Below the pieces are notes generated by a model. It made no database searches, was not told the origin of the DNA, and worked only from the letters and a program-made list of their open reading frames with translations. From Asterella californica (lineage: Eukaryota; Streptophyta; Marchantiopsida; Marchantiales; Aytoniaceae), in assembly GCA_036924285.1 (NCBI GenBank), contig JAYKYS010000006.1, positions 27,874,001-27,938,000 of the forward strand: 64,000 nt of DNA, in the 5' to 3' direction. The position numbers were made by a program, and so were the translations under genes. This document shows, in pieces, positions 1-11,529 of this stretch; within the stretch, counting starts at the first letter, position 1, and each line of letters starts with the position of its first letter.

Positions 1-2
1 GG

Positions 3-239
3 TCATCGCATCTCATGGAATTCTTGACAAGTGCAATCAGGCTTCAAGTCTTCTCTACCTCTAACAATAAAGTTTTCTTTGTCATTCAGTGCTTGTATGG
101 ACACCTCTATACGACTAGAGACGATGCATTGCAAGGTTTCTATCAACTTCTCGTTCTCGACGAGTCTCCGCTGTGCAAACTCGGACAACAAACCTCCCTG
201 CTCCTCCAGTTCTTGACGATGGTGTGAGAACTTTCTCAT
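3..239 (-). CDS. Hypothetical partial ORF at left edge, charged helix-rich
   Basis: An open frame of 78 codons runs off or ends at the left edge of the window. The first 60 residues are rich in E, K, R, L and Q, as in a coiled coil, and the end contains a CTC motif. I recognise no family. It could be one exon of a gene that continues to the left, or chance. No homologue, promoter or neighbour in this window supports it. Confidence 0.2.
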   Translation of the reverse strand: MRKFSHHRQELEEQGGLLSEFAQRRLVENEKLIETLQCIVSSRIEVSIQALNDKENFIVRGREDLKPDCTCQEFHEMR

Positions 240-3200
240 TACATAGAACCAAATATCATATAATATCCTCTAAGTGGAGTTGTGACGGGTAGGCTTCAAA
301 CTAGCGTTAGATTAGATGTGATTCTTCATAACGGGGGTGCAAGAAGATAGTTTGGGTAAAACGATCTGGCAAAATCTAACGGATGTACTCAGCCAGAGCC
401 TTCCAAGTCTTCTCCAGTCAATTCAGTAGTTGATTGTATCTGCAAGTCGAATGACGATTATCGGTCATTTTATAGTGAAATGACACCTTCTTGTCATTTC
501 AATGTAAAAACTCGAGGAGTCGTCTTGTGTATCATGCATCCAACCCTTTGTGTGTTCTCTTCTATGTCAAACGGGCATGTATGTAGTGCGTTTCTGATAA
601 GAGTTACGTATTTCTACTTGAAGGTTTCTCATTCGTGTGTTAAGATCAACAATAGCTCTATTGCTCAAAATGATATCAAAGAATTCAGAATTCAAAACAT
701 ATCCTCGACAAACCGCTAGGTTGTTCGGACAAGTATGCAACAAATCACACATTTTTGGAAAAAGTTGCTTGGAAAAGAATGTAATCATTATTCACCCACA
801 CAGCTTTCTTCGTTGGGCTCGCACGTTCCACTAACACCGATTTATCACCATACCGAGCCTGCGTCCAACACTGCCATCGCAGAACACTATTTCTCCAACA
901 ATGAGATATCACATTCTCTCTCTGGCTCTACCATTTCCACTTTTGACAAATACGTTCAGACAATCAGTTTCACTTTTCTCATTTCTGACCCTTTCTATTT
1001 TCTGTGAAGGTGCAATGAATCATCTACAGCGATAGTTACGTCTTTGGATGGAATCAATAAATTCCAAGATTCAACAATGGTTCTTGTGACGGAGCTAGGA
1101 CATGATGACATCTACACTGAGATCAGAATATCTCTTGTGGGCTTTTATTCTCGACCCGTATCAACAAGTGCGAACTCCACAAGACTCGTGAACTTTATCC
1201 TCTGAAATGTCCAGTTGTGTAAAAATAAACAACACTCAATTCTCCAGTCTGACTCTGCAAAGCATTCAAACTCCTAGTCTAGTCTAAGAAGACTAGATGC
1301 TTCTCGAACCTACTCTAGAGTCTTGTCATTCGAATAATGTTGCTGACTAATTGCTCTATCCATATCTGCTCTCCATCAATCAAATGCAGTTTCCACATCC
1401 ACATCGTGAGGCCTTTGATCTTCTTGAGCCGGAAAACTAAATCTCAACTTGTTACTAGGGAAATAAAACTGATCATGAATCAATTCTAGCGATCATCATC
1501 TGCGTATGCATCTTCCAATTCTATACTTTCTGTCCACAGCTCACACTCTACTCTCGACGAAGATAGAGAGTCCTCATGATCGCATTGGGCACAAGTCCGT
1601 CACAAGTTCTTCACCAGCTCGTGACATCCAAATTTTCCTTCGCTTCTGTGATTACCTCTCTATCCCATCTCGTAAGACTAAAGACGTCACCGCACCTAGA
1701 TTTTTGTTTTCGCTTATTTGAGTTTTTTGGGAAAAACTAGAAGCACCGATGCAACGCCGTGCGTGTGGTTTATTTTTGCTTTTTTAGTCTAAAAAAGTAG
1801 CAGCACCGCACCAATGCTTTGCAAAAGCCCTTCAGACTTTGAGACCTGAACCGCATTTATGTCTCGTCATTATCGGGATGTCCTGCTGGATGCCAAATGG
1901 GATAAGGGTTACTACTTTTGCATCAGTTTACACTTGTCTTGCATCTACATCGGCATAGTGCACTTCTGTTGCGGACGTTTCCCGCGCTTGGTTATACACT
2001 GGAAGAAGTTGACATTTACATCAAAAACAGATGTGCTGCTCGGTAACTATTGTAACTTCCTTGCTAAAAAAGAGCCAACTTCAGTCCTCCAACAATCTGC
2101 TCCTACACTTTCAGGCTGGACTGGAGACTGTCAGAGCATTAGATGTGAATCACAAAATTTCTGGTGGTGCACAGATTTCTGTCTCGTCACAGATCTTAGT
2201 CATCTGGGGTAATCTGTGAAAAAGCACTATGCTATTGGTACTGGACGAAACCTTTGTCACCAAACTGTAGCTCTTGCCCCTAACCTGGATCCTCCAGTAT
2301 GCTGTACAGATGTTTTATCCTTCCATACATGTGTGCCTGAGGCTTTGCAAAAGTGAAGGAGGAAGCCCTCTAGTTGTTTTGCATAAAGTGATTTGAGAAC
2401 CTTACTTTTTGATACTCAGCATGGTCGAACTCATATTGAAACTCTCCAAAATCACTTGAATGTGGAAGACCGGACTACTGCTGCCCGCAGACGAAAACGA
2501 CGTTCCATTGCACAATTCTACAGTAGGAGAATTGTGCAATGGAACAGAAACTTGGTTATTATTGTTCTTCCAGATTCAGGTTTGTTTCTACGGTAGTTAA
2601 GAAGACAATCCTTTCTTGACAGATATTTTTCCATCCTGCGGCTGTCAACTATCAGAAGCTGTACACTTAAGATGGTTACTAATACCGCACAGATATTTGT
2701 GTTGCCGTTTTTGACAGTAACCACCCCGTTTAAGCTTTTCTTAGGTCTGGAGGAGATTCACAATAAACCTGCTTTCTCTTCTAGGAGAAACAAAGCAAAG
2801 ACCCAAAACTCAGCGTATTTTCACAAGCTCTAGGATGGTGTTACCAAGAAATGATATTGTCGATCGATACAACATTGGTCAATTTGAAGAAGATAAGTGC
2901 TGGTGTGTATGCAAGAAAAACCGCGTTTCGGTAAGATTAATCATTCGCGCTGTGAGCAGTCATTTTCCAAATCCAAAGCCTGCAATTACCTGCAGGGAGC
3001 CATCGTCCAATGAATGAGCTGGCCAGTGACAGAATACAAAAGTGATGCCCAGAAAACTATTGTTAACGTCCAACAGAAGCAACTAAAATCGCACAGTACA
3101 GTTTACTCCACCACATGCCAGTAACATTTTACTCGTGAGATAAAGCGAAGACAAAAAAACTGCTGTGAACACTGAATGTTCAAAAAATTCTGCTCTCGAT

Positions 3201-4173
3201 CACCACCTCACTTCAAAACGTCCATTGCTTGTCCATTGCTTGTCCATTCCCTGCCACCGCTAGCATTTTCACGCTCATTGTTTGTCAGTTCCCCGCCAAT
3301 GTTAGCATTCTCACTCTCAAGCTGTCTATTCTTCTTCGTGCGAGCTCAGAATTCTCACTCTCAAGGTGTGTGTTCTTCTTCTTGCGAACCCATAGTTCTT
3401 GCTGATGTGAAATAGTGATGATGCTGAATTGGTTTAGCACGAGTCCCTAAACATTCACTTAAACGTGAGAATCTGAAAAACTGATAATCAGATGTTAACG
3501 AGAGCGGTCACACGGAATATTCTCTAATCCGTGAAGAGGATCCATGCTAGCCGAAAAACAATAAGCGGACATGGTACGGTGCTACTGTTATTACCGACCT
3601 TAAACTCAGAGAAGCTTGAAGCAAAAAACTATTAGCAAAAAAACGTGTTACAGTGACTCTCTAAGCAAACAACCACATCCGAGAATATACACGCCGGACT
3701 GACCAAAGTGTGCTTTATAAATTATGAGAGGGACAAAGAAGATAACATTCTCGAGGGGTCTGCCCGAGGGCCTGACCCCGCCACCTTCTCTCATCTGGTT
3801 TTGCACCAAGGTTTACCAGTTTATGTAACTCTTTATAAAAAAATTTGGTTTTCACCCAGGTTCTGTCACTAATGGTTTTTCACGTAGTGTTCCTCACATT
3901 TTAGCCATTTTGGCTTCTATGGTTTATCTACACATCAACCTTTTCTCTGTGAAGTTCGTCATTACATACATCTCTATCTGGACTTCTCATTTTGCTATAC
4001 ATGTACATCAGAGAATTGGCATGTTTCTACCGTACTCTCGAACTGAAGGTCTGCTACCGAAATTGTGGACGATAGTGATTTTCTCTGGGCGTGCAACGTT
4101 AGTAAATTAGACATCTCCCATGCTCTCATAACATTTCACTCGAAGAAACTTTAAGATACCCACGGACGCCACA
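240..4173. other. Gene-free left flank
   Basis: No ORF here resembles a known protein, and the open frames are short and scattered on both strands. The only clear structure is the perfect hairpin at 2502-2545. The flank ends at the TTAA that starts the mobile element at 4174. Confidence 0.5.
2502..2545. repeat. Perfect 18-bp inverted repeat (hairpin)
   Basis: GTTCCATTGCACAATTCT at 2502-2519 is followed, after an 8-base loop (2520-2527), by its exact reverse complement at 2528-2545. There is no T-run after it, so it is not a bacterial-type terminator. It may be a small foldback or an inverted duplication scar. Confidence 0.85.
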
Positions 4174-4260
4174 TTAAACCACAAGTTCAGGTATAAAAGG
4201 CCGTAGCTCGCACGCGGCGCCTTTTCTTGTCACTGTAGCCAGCTGAGCGACAGACTGTGA
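4174..4260 (+). promoter_or_regulatory. TATA-containing terminal promoter module of the element
   Basis: GTATAAAAGG sits at 4191-4200, followed by CGCACGCGGCG and CACTGTAGCC. The same order and spacing recur at 20005-20090 and, inverted, at 20940-21037 (there the box is GTACAAAAG). Conservation in three copies suggests a functional promoter reading into the element on the plus strand. Transcription itself is inferred. Confidence 0.5.
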
Positions 4261-4303
4261 TGGGAGTCTGGAGAAAAGCAGACAGTGTTCCCGGCGAGCA
4301 GCT

Positions 4304-4466
4304 AGGTTTTGAGTGTTTTGGTGGGGTCGTGAGCGGTTAGGTTTTAAGTGTTTTGGTGGGGTCGCACGTTATCCTTGCGATAGGAGAGCGGAGGCTGGCT
4401 ACACTCTGCGTGGATTCTGACTAATGCGCTGATCTTGTCGTCTGCGTTCTAGTCGTCTGCGTTCTA
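4304..4466. repeat. Two short tandem duplications
   Basis: A ~35-bp unit ending in GTGTTTTGGTGGGGTCG occurs twice in a row (about 4304-4370). A 15-bp unit, GTCGTCTGCGTTCTA, occurs twice (about 4436-4466). Both lie just downstream of the terminal promoter module. Confidence 0.7.
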
Positions 4467-4593
4467 GTTACTGCCATCACCATGCGAACAAGAACTCAAG
4501 GATGTGAGGTATATGCTCAGTGGACATTTTATCAATGAGACGCTTTCCAACTGAACGGTTACTGCATATCTACTAACGACTCTGTTTATCCTC

Positions 4594-4984
4594 ATGGCCA
4601 AGGCGGGTGAGCAGATATTTGAGACCAGATTGGACTCCTTGCAGGATATTTCGAGCAAACCGCATTTTGACTCTATGCTAGAGGACACCAAGACGCTTCG
4701 CCAGATTAGTGAGTCTTGACCGGTTGCGAGAGCTTTATCCACACTTTTCTGATTCTTGTATTGTGTTCGCTGCGTCTTTGGAGAAAGAGCCGGATACCTT
4801 TTTGATGATTGCTTGTTATGCTTGGACTGAGAGTGAACCTAGGAAGAAGCGTTTTCAAGTATACAAGCATCTCTCTTATGTAGCGGGATGGAGAGAAAGA
4901 AAGCAGTTTTCAGAGTTTTTACAGTCAGCTGTTCAACAGAGTTGGAAAGAGCCAGGCGAGGAGCATGTAGGATACATCCCTTGA
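4594..4984 (+). CDS. Unidentified ORFs inside the mobile element
   Basis: A 41-codon frame starts at ATG 4594 (MAKAGEQIFETRLDSLQ...) and ends soon after a possible donor (GTGAGTC near 4710). An overlapping 91-codon frame runs 4709-4984, beginning MSLDRLRELYPHFSD, rich in E, K, S and F. They could be two exons or two pieces of one decayed ORF. No domain or family is recognised. The position, between the promoter module and the CSLD fragment and on the same strand, suggests an element-encoded or captured product. Confidence 0.25.
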
Positions 4985-5250
4985 TTTTTCTTCTAGTCCA
5001 GGTTTTGATACTTTTATTACAAGTGTTTAGTGTTTCAGTATTTTATTGGCTTGAGCCTCCTCCCCTCTTGCAAGGGGAGTGAACCTTCGCTGGGATGGCC
5101 AGCTAGATGGGTTCAACTCCCATCGAAGATATTACATGGTAGTTCATTATTTCGGATGTCTCTCTGCTGATAGCAAAAAATCATCTTTTATCTGGCTGTG
5201 GGTTATAATCCTGATATCACAGGTCTAGACGGTTTTTGTATAGCTAGAGC

Positions 5251-6053
5251 TTCGTTGCTTCCATCCATGTCGCAGAGTTTGCTGGAAGACCGCATGCGGA
5301 CCAAGGCTTGCCGAATAGTAGGCCTGTGGGAGCCTTGACGGTTCCCTATGAGCCCCTTGATGCTGCAACTGTTGCAGAGGCGATCAATGTCATCTCTTGC
5401 TTTTTTGAGGATAAGACTGAATGAGATCAACGAGTGGGTTGGATTTACAGTTCAGTCATAGAAGATGTGGTGATAGGGTTTCGAATGCATAATCGTGGAT
5501 GGTGCTCCATATACTGTGTCACGAAGCGAGATGCATTCCGAGGAACTGCACCCATCAACTTGACAGACCGTCTTCATCAGGTGCTGCAATGGGCGACTGG
5601 TTCCGTCGAGATTTTCTTTTCCAAGAACAATGCAATAGTTGTCAATTCGCAAATGAACATCCTGCAGCGTGCAGCTTACCTGAATGTGGGTGTATATCCC
5701 TTCACAGAAAATCTTCTTGATTGTCTACTGTTTCCTTCCTGCCCTATCTCTCTTCTCCGGTGAGTTCATCGTGTCGAGCCTGAACGTAACTTTCCTGGTC
5801 TACTTGTTGACAATTTCTATCACTCTCTGTCTTCTGGCAATACTCGAGGTAAAATGGTCTGGAATTACACTTGAGGAGTGGTGGAGAAACGAGCAGTTTT
5901 GGATCATTGGTGCACAAGTGCCCATCTGGTTGTCGTTCTTCAGGGACTGCTGAAAGTTGTTGCCGGTGTGGACATCTCGTTCACTCTCACTTCCAAGTCT
6001 GGAGCGGATGATGAGAATGATTTTGTATATTTCTCGTTCTAGTTGTTGGTGTC
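5251..6053 (+). pseudogene. Cellulose synthase-like D (CSLD) fragment, broken
   Basis: The translated pieces follow the C-terminal half of a CSLD glycosyltransferase. In order they are: [37 protein letters not shown], a TGA where Trp of the TEWGQRVGW motif is expected (5421-5423), [16 protein letters not shown], the substrate-site region [32 protein letters not shown], the first membrane segments, [15 protein letters not shown] (with the WWRNEQFW landmark), GLLKVVAG and [14 protein letters not shown]. At least two 1-base shifts break it, near 5706 and near 5910-5915 (GGTGCACA, where a G seems lost). The N-terminal RING-like region, the first catalytic Asp motifs and the last membrane helices are missing. 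No intron is evident over ~800 bp. CSLD enzymes are Golgi or plasma-membrane beta-glucan/mannan synthases of tip-growing cells. This copy cannot encode one. Its sense orientation to the promoter module at 4191 suggests gene capture. Confidence 0.9.
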
Positions 6054-8086
6054 AGCATCTACACCTATAACTCTACTTGGCTCATAACAATGCATTGTGG
6101 AAGCATTACAAATTCCAAGAATGGAATTCTTGACTAGTTTCAGTGTCCTCCTTATGTGGATTCTGTCTGTGTTAGTTCGACCTTTTCTTTCAGAACCTCG
6201 TACTTCTGTTATTTTGCTAGTTCCAGCCAGGTATCCAAAGATTTACGTGCAGTTCACACCGCATTTACTGTCAGCTGGTGGAAGTTGGCCAGTAGGGAAC
6301 TCTGGTATCGGCAAGGTATGGTAGTGTGCAAGGTTTGTGTGGTCTTCAATTCTTTTCATGCAGTCGGAAAGGTTACTCGCAGACGAAAGAATTGTCATAT
6401 GAGTCGTATATCTCAGCATTGATTTGATGTTGTTCATAGTCGTAATATCCATGTGATTCCGGTGCAAACTTTTTGGTTCTATGTGGTGGCACCCATAACT
6501 CTGTTCTGTCAAGCTTTCTCAAATGAGAGTTTTGGGAATGCTTTCAAAGTCTGCCTGACTCAAAAGTTGAAACAGAGAGGACGTGAATGGATGAAATCAG
6601 TTAGTGACATAGCAGATGCGGAGGATCTTATTTCATATCTTGGTAACATTGGTTGGACGAACTTGATATTTTTCATCATATTCAATATTTCCTAATAGTT
6701 ACTAAAAGTTTAGAATTTCTGTATTGATTTGATTTATAAGTAATATTTAACACTTACCTAGTTTCTGATAATACAAAGCGAATAAGTGTGAGACATAAAC
6801 TTCTCTCCTCTATAATGCAGTTACAAAACCCAAGTCTGACTCTTCCCATCGTGACCAGAGTCAGTCCTCATCTGGAATTTTTTTCTCTCCCTAAGAAAGC
6901 ATCAATATTAACCTCTTTATGTATGAGTATGTTGTAGTATGACTCATCGTTGGAGCAGCTGCGTGGTTAATAGTATACTTTTTGGACTTTATGTGCGCAT
7001 GGAGGTTTGTAGATATGGTTAGCATAGCTGGTTAAAGTGTTCAGTATTCTTTATTTTTATATGGAATTCATCCTTGTAAATCTAAAACATATTATAATAG
7101 TTGTTGTACAATTTCATCTACACGTAATGGAAGTAAATTCAGTTTCACTGTAAACATAAAGACTTGAAACATATTAAATTCATTAAAAAACATTATCGAC
7201 TTCACATCAATATCATATGCATGCAACATTCAGTTCTTGCAAGGGAAAGAAAGAAGACAAACGATTATATAAGGAAGAAAATTATCAAAAAACGGTTTGC
7301 TTTTACAAAAGTTTACTTGCTATTAAAAAATAATACATTAGGAAGAATGGCATCAAACCTAACAAATATGACTTTAGACTAAATATCTAATCTTACATTT
7401 TAAAATCTAATTCAAAACTAAACTTCTAAGTGCAGTACGCTGAGGGACTCTCATGTTGCCACAAATACTCTGTTCACAATATTATATTTGGTAAAAAATA
7501 GAAAAGTCATAAGTGCAGTACGCAAAGGTACTCTCATGTTGTCATAAACACTCTCTTCGAAAAATAATTTATTTTATTTATAAATTAAATTTTCCAGAGA
7601 GATAGAGATATAAATTAAAATGCTTGAATATACTCCTCTTCCAAACTTGGAAGAGGGTGAATATGCAGGGTACTATGTATCTATATGTAGGGAAAGTCAC
7701 CTGCAGAAGGCAAGCAATGGAGGAGGGTGAATATACATGCTCTACAAAATCAATAATTGGAAGTAGGAGAAGAGTGATATATCTTAGCTTTGCGTCTTAC
7801 TCGCTTTTTCTTCTTTTTTATGAAATGTTATTTTTTTTATTGCGGTCATTAAAGATATTATAGATGAGCATTCCAACCATAGTGATTTTGTGTTATCTAC
7901 TTCTCTCTTAGGAAATATTGAATATGATGAAAAATATCAATGAAGTTTGGATTACCAAAGGGTTTCACCTAAGCTGCTACTCCTGTGTATTTCCTAGCAT
8001 AGTGGAGACGTCATCGGAACCAAAATTCGAACTGGTTGAGTAGATCATAGAGTCCTCTCCTGCACATTACCAAGCACCATAGTCAG
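6054..8086. other. AT-rich interior of the mobile element
   Basis: Only short frames occur here (for example 6097-6324, 6453-6695, 7164-7382), with no recognisable domain. The frames at 6097-6695 follow the CSLD fragment and could be decayed coding sequence, but I cannot align them. A ~50-bp direct repeat starting TAAGTGCAGTACGC occurs at 7427 and again at 7510. Confidence 0.4.
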
Positions 8087-10164
8087 TTACACAAGAACTA
8101 AAAATACAAAATAGCTGACCATCATGATAAGTGAGAAAGCATGATATAATATTTTTACCACCTCAATTTCTCGCACGCCAAATAATCGTTGTCTCAGCTC
8201 TCTCTTTCGCTCAGTTGTCCTCGGAGGTAATATGCGCATCATTGCCGTCCTGTGTCGAACAGTAGTGTTTTGTGGTCGGCGTTGTAATATCTTTATGGGT
8301 TCACGTATGATATTCTCGTTCCAGTCCAAACAACATGCAGCAAGACGGGCCTCATGAGATCGAGCATAATGAAAATTTAGCAGATTTATTGATGACTCGT
8401 AGTAAATTTATTGATGACAGAGTTGAATGTCTCTGACATATAGTTCTCTCTGGCTCGAGTATAGAATCTCATTTTTGTCGGCGTAATGTTACTAGTCAAG
8501 AATTGCACCATAGCCAAGTGTGTGGACGAGTCTGCGAGTTTCATAGTGTGAGCAATACATATTCCATTGAACATGAAGTGGAAGGATTCCAAATGAAAGA
8601 TGGAGTTTAAGAACTTACCCTTTGATAGTATTGGTCGGAGGCTGGTCGATTCAGATCAGGGACTGAGCAACAAGGTCTATTTCCTGGTAGATCTCTACAT
8701 AGTGTGTGGTCTCTCACCCAATGATTTGCAGCATTGCGAATATCCATGACCAACACCGATGTATCATCTTCAACTTGCGGATAACGTCCATCAGGTCCAA
8801 TCGTCCTCCTTGCGTTCAACAGACAACATGTGTATATCCACCCTTTCAACTTGTCAGCTATGCCATGTGTCTGAGTCTCAGGATACATGAACCGTCTAGA
8901 TGCAATGAGATCTCCAGCTGCCAACTCTCGCATCTCCGCAACTTGTTGTATCAATACATGCTTGTTCCTTTGTATAGAGGCTCCATGATCTCGAAGCCAT
9001 GACATCAAATGTCTCTTTGTGAGGAGCTCGAGGTCAGCCCTAACCTCAACCTCCTCCACACCCGCTGGTACACGCTTCTTATTCTGCACCTCTACTAAGA
9101 ACTTTTTGATTACATTCTTGCACATGTGTCATAGATCTTTCTGACTAACAATCCCATGACTAGACAAGATGGCATCAACTGATGACTTATCATCATGTAC
9201 AACCTCATCTGGTACTATGCCCCTGGAGATGAGTCGCTGAATACCCAACTCAAATGCTCGATCCTCAATCAACCACGAGTTGTTTTCAGTCTCTACCCGA
9301 GTCATGTTCACCATCTCGATAACTTTACCGTCATATGCTGAGATGAAAGCACATGTCCCATTGTAGCCATTCCTAGTTCTGTTGTATCTCAAATCAGCAT
9401 ACACCACGAAGTTGTCTAAAATACTCGGTAACTAAGTTAGATCCTCCTCAAAAACTACTTCATCAAAACTTGCATCCTTCACAATAAAACCTCATGACTA
9501 AGCACAAGCTCGAGCACTTACCACCCACAGGAGTCTCGTTCAAGTCCGGAAAATGTTGTGCAAGCACTTCAGATTGGACCTCCTCTTTCTTCATGGCCCA
9601 TCTTTCCAGTGTCGTTTGAATCCATCATATGAAGCGATCCTTTCGGTTCTGGAATCCAAAGAAATGGGACCTCGAAACTGGAGATAACCCTACCTCTCGA
9701 CATAAACTATCTAGTTGTTCGTATCCCAATCCGGCGCACAAATCAGCATGATAGAAACGGTGAGTGACATCGGAAACACCGTGATATAACTCCATCTCAG
9801 TCGATCTCCATCCAAACGTGTGACCTTGTGGACATCTAAGCTTCAAGGAGTATGTCTGATGGATACATGAAACTACCGGAGGATCGAAAGTCAACTCACA
9901 CCCATAATGATGACATCTCATCTTGAATAGAGTGAATAACTCCATCAATTTAGAAATACCTACAAACCCGTAAACGGCTAAGTCTAGACTCTGGACCACA
10001 AGTGTAGCTGAAGTTATGTCTTCTGGTCTAGGCGACTCTAAGACGTTGAGAACTTCAGAATCAAGGATCGACTCAGAAAGGAGTGTCGAATCTAGCATAG
10101 ACGAGTTTGATGTGGAAGAATCAAAGCGATCCCGAAATGACAATACCACACAAAGTCTAATCAT
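8087..10164 (-). pseudogene. Kolobok-like DDE transposase, broken
   Basis: Read on the minus strand, pieces of one protein follow each other. An N-terminal part (10164-9625) has C..C and CPQGHTFGW zinc-like motifs and FVGISKLMELF. After a likely 90-nt intron (9431/9522 borders, GTAAGTGC...TTAG) comes the catalytic part: the first Asp in VVYADLRYN, NGYNGTCAFISAYDGKVIE, ENNSWLIEDRAFELG, then VVHDD, then QKDL[TGA]HMCKNVIKKF. In this superfamily a D-x-W-H block is expected there, so the Trp codon has become TGA (9129-9131). An earlier TGA lies at 9625-9627. The C-terminal part has TRARENYMSETFNSVINKF and CLDWNENIIREP. The frame shifts between them at a 22-bp duplication of TTTATTGATGAC (8385 and 8407). 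The enzyme would have cut and pasted TTAA-targeting DNA elements; this copy is dead. Kolobok is the best fit; the finer lineage is not clear. Confidence 0.85.
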
Positions 10165-11110
10165 GCATAGGTTCTAATATCAATGATCAAATCAGTTAAA
10201 TTTCTAGTCATGTCACAACTTCGCATTCATAAAAAAACTGAAACAGAAACATTTAGCTGAACTTGAACTGCACTTGATGCTCAGCATAGTCAATGCCAAG
10301 AGCTCGCAATATGATAGGGTCTGCATGAAACTCGATATCCTTCGGCCGGAGGATGATCTCCCTCTAGATCATCCTCCTCTGGAATTACATCTGGCTCGTC
10401 CAACCTAACCTGCGCTTCTCTCTTCATCTGATCTATGCGAATAGCGGCGGTTGAGAAACGAAAATGGAACACAGCGGTATGACCTGCACCTGGTCCTAAA
10501 AGTCACATTGTCTGCACATAGCGAAGCAATAACGACTCCGGCACTCTCACTTTTCCACCCGGGACCTCGGACCTCCTCTAGGTAAGTGTCGATTGTCAAA
10601 CCATCGGAGATGAACCGTGGGGGGCATACTATATAGTGAAAAAGCCTCGCTGATCAAGTTTGACCTATCCGTCCGGAGGTCCCAACTAAACTTGTCGATG
10701 ATAACCAAGCGGTTCAAAATAAGGTCACTGAAAAACTATATTCATACATGAGAAAAAAAATAAACAAAAACAATCTACATAATATTAAAAAAAAGATAAT
10801 ATTCAAATTCTACATTAAATATATAATATCAAAAGAGTATATGTGTTACTTGGAACTATGTGCTAAGGAAATCTCTATGAAAGTTCAATCTTATAGAATG
10901 TAGTTCCAAAGACCTTGCGAGGTTGAAACTTAGAAAAGACCAAACTAAGACTGAAAAAGAAATCAGAAAATGCCAAAGAGAAACAAACGAAATGAGAGTC
11001 GCGTCTAAGCCTGCTGAGTGTCTTGGGGGTTCGAGAGAAAAACCTCCTCTCGAACCGGAGGAGTCTCTGATAGGAGAGCCGCCAATAGTGCGGCTCTCTT
11101 ATCAAAAAGC
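10165..11110. other. Upstream part of the element, weak minus-strand ORFs
   Basis: Minus-strand frames at 10290-10472 and 10405-10599 overlap and precede the transposase, so they may be remains of a 5' exon or leader. No domain is recognised. From 10740 to 10870 the DNA is A/T-rich and simple. Overlapping frames at 10875-11183 on both strands look like chance products of the GC-rich palindromic stretch there, whose GGAGAGCCGCC and GGCGGCTCTCC-type words read on both strands. Confidence 0.35.
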
Positions 11111-11122
11111 CTTCGTTAGCTT

Positions 11123-11374
11123 TCTGGCCAGCCACTGTATAGGCTCGCCAGTAGTTGACCGTTCCTGGCCAACCACCCTATAGGCTGGCCAGTGGCTGAC
11201 CAGCTTCTGGCCGTTCCTGGCCAGCCACCCTATAGGTTGGCCAGAAGGCTGTCCAGTGGCTGCCCAGGAATGACAGCCACCCTATAGGCTTGGCCAGTGG
11301 CTGGCCGTTCGTGGCCAGCCTTCGGGCGACCCTTCGCTAGTGGCTAGCCAGCCTTCGAGCGAGTGGTTGGCCCC
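11123..11374. repeat. Degenerate TGGCCA-rich tandem repeat
   Basis: The words TGGCCAGCCAC, CCTATAGG and TGGCCGTTC recur about every 40-60 bp, with four or five copies of a CCACCCTATAGGyTGGCCA-like unit. Both TGGCCA and CCTATAGG are self-complementary, so the block can fold in many ways. Its GC content is far above the flanks. Confidence 0.8.
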
Positions 11375-11529
11375 TTCTAGCAGTAATTTCTACCGGCTCC
11401 AGAAAATCAGACCGGTACCGGAATAAAATAACTGCAGTGAGTCAGATTAGTGAAATTCAGTCGGACTGCAAATTGGTTGAAATTTACCAACAGAGAAATA
11501 TCATTGTAGAGCACGACATTATCACTGTA

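Noticed and set aside
5090..5125. tRNA-like T arm (ATGGG, loop TTCAACT, CCCAT at 5107-5123)
   Set aside because: There is no matching D arm, anticodon arm or acceptor stem at tRNA spacing, so I do not call a tRNA gene.
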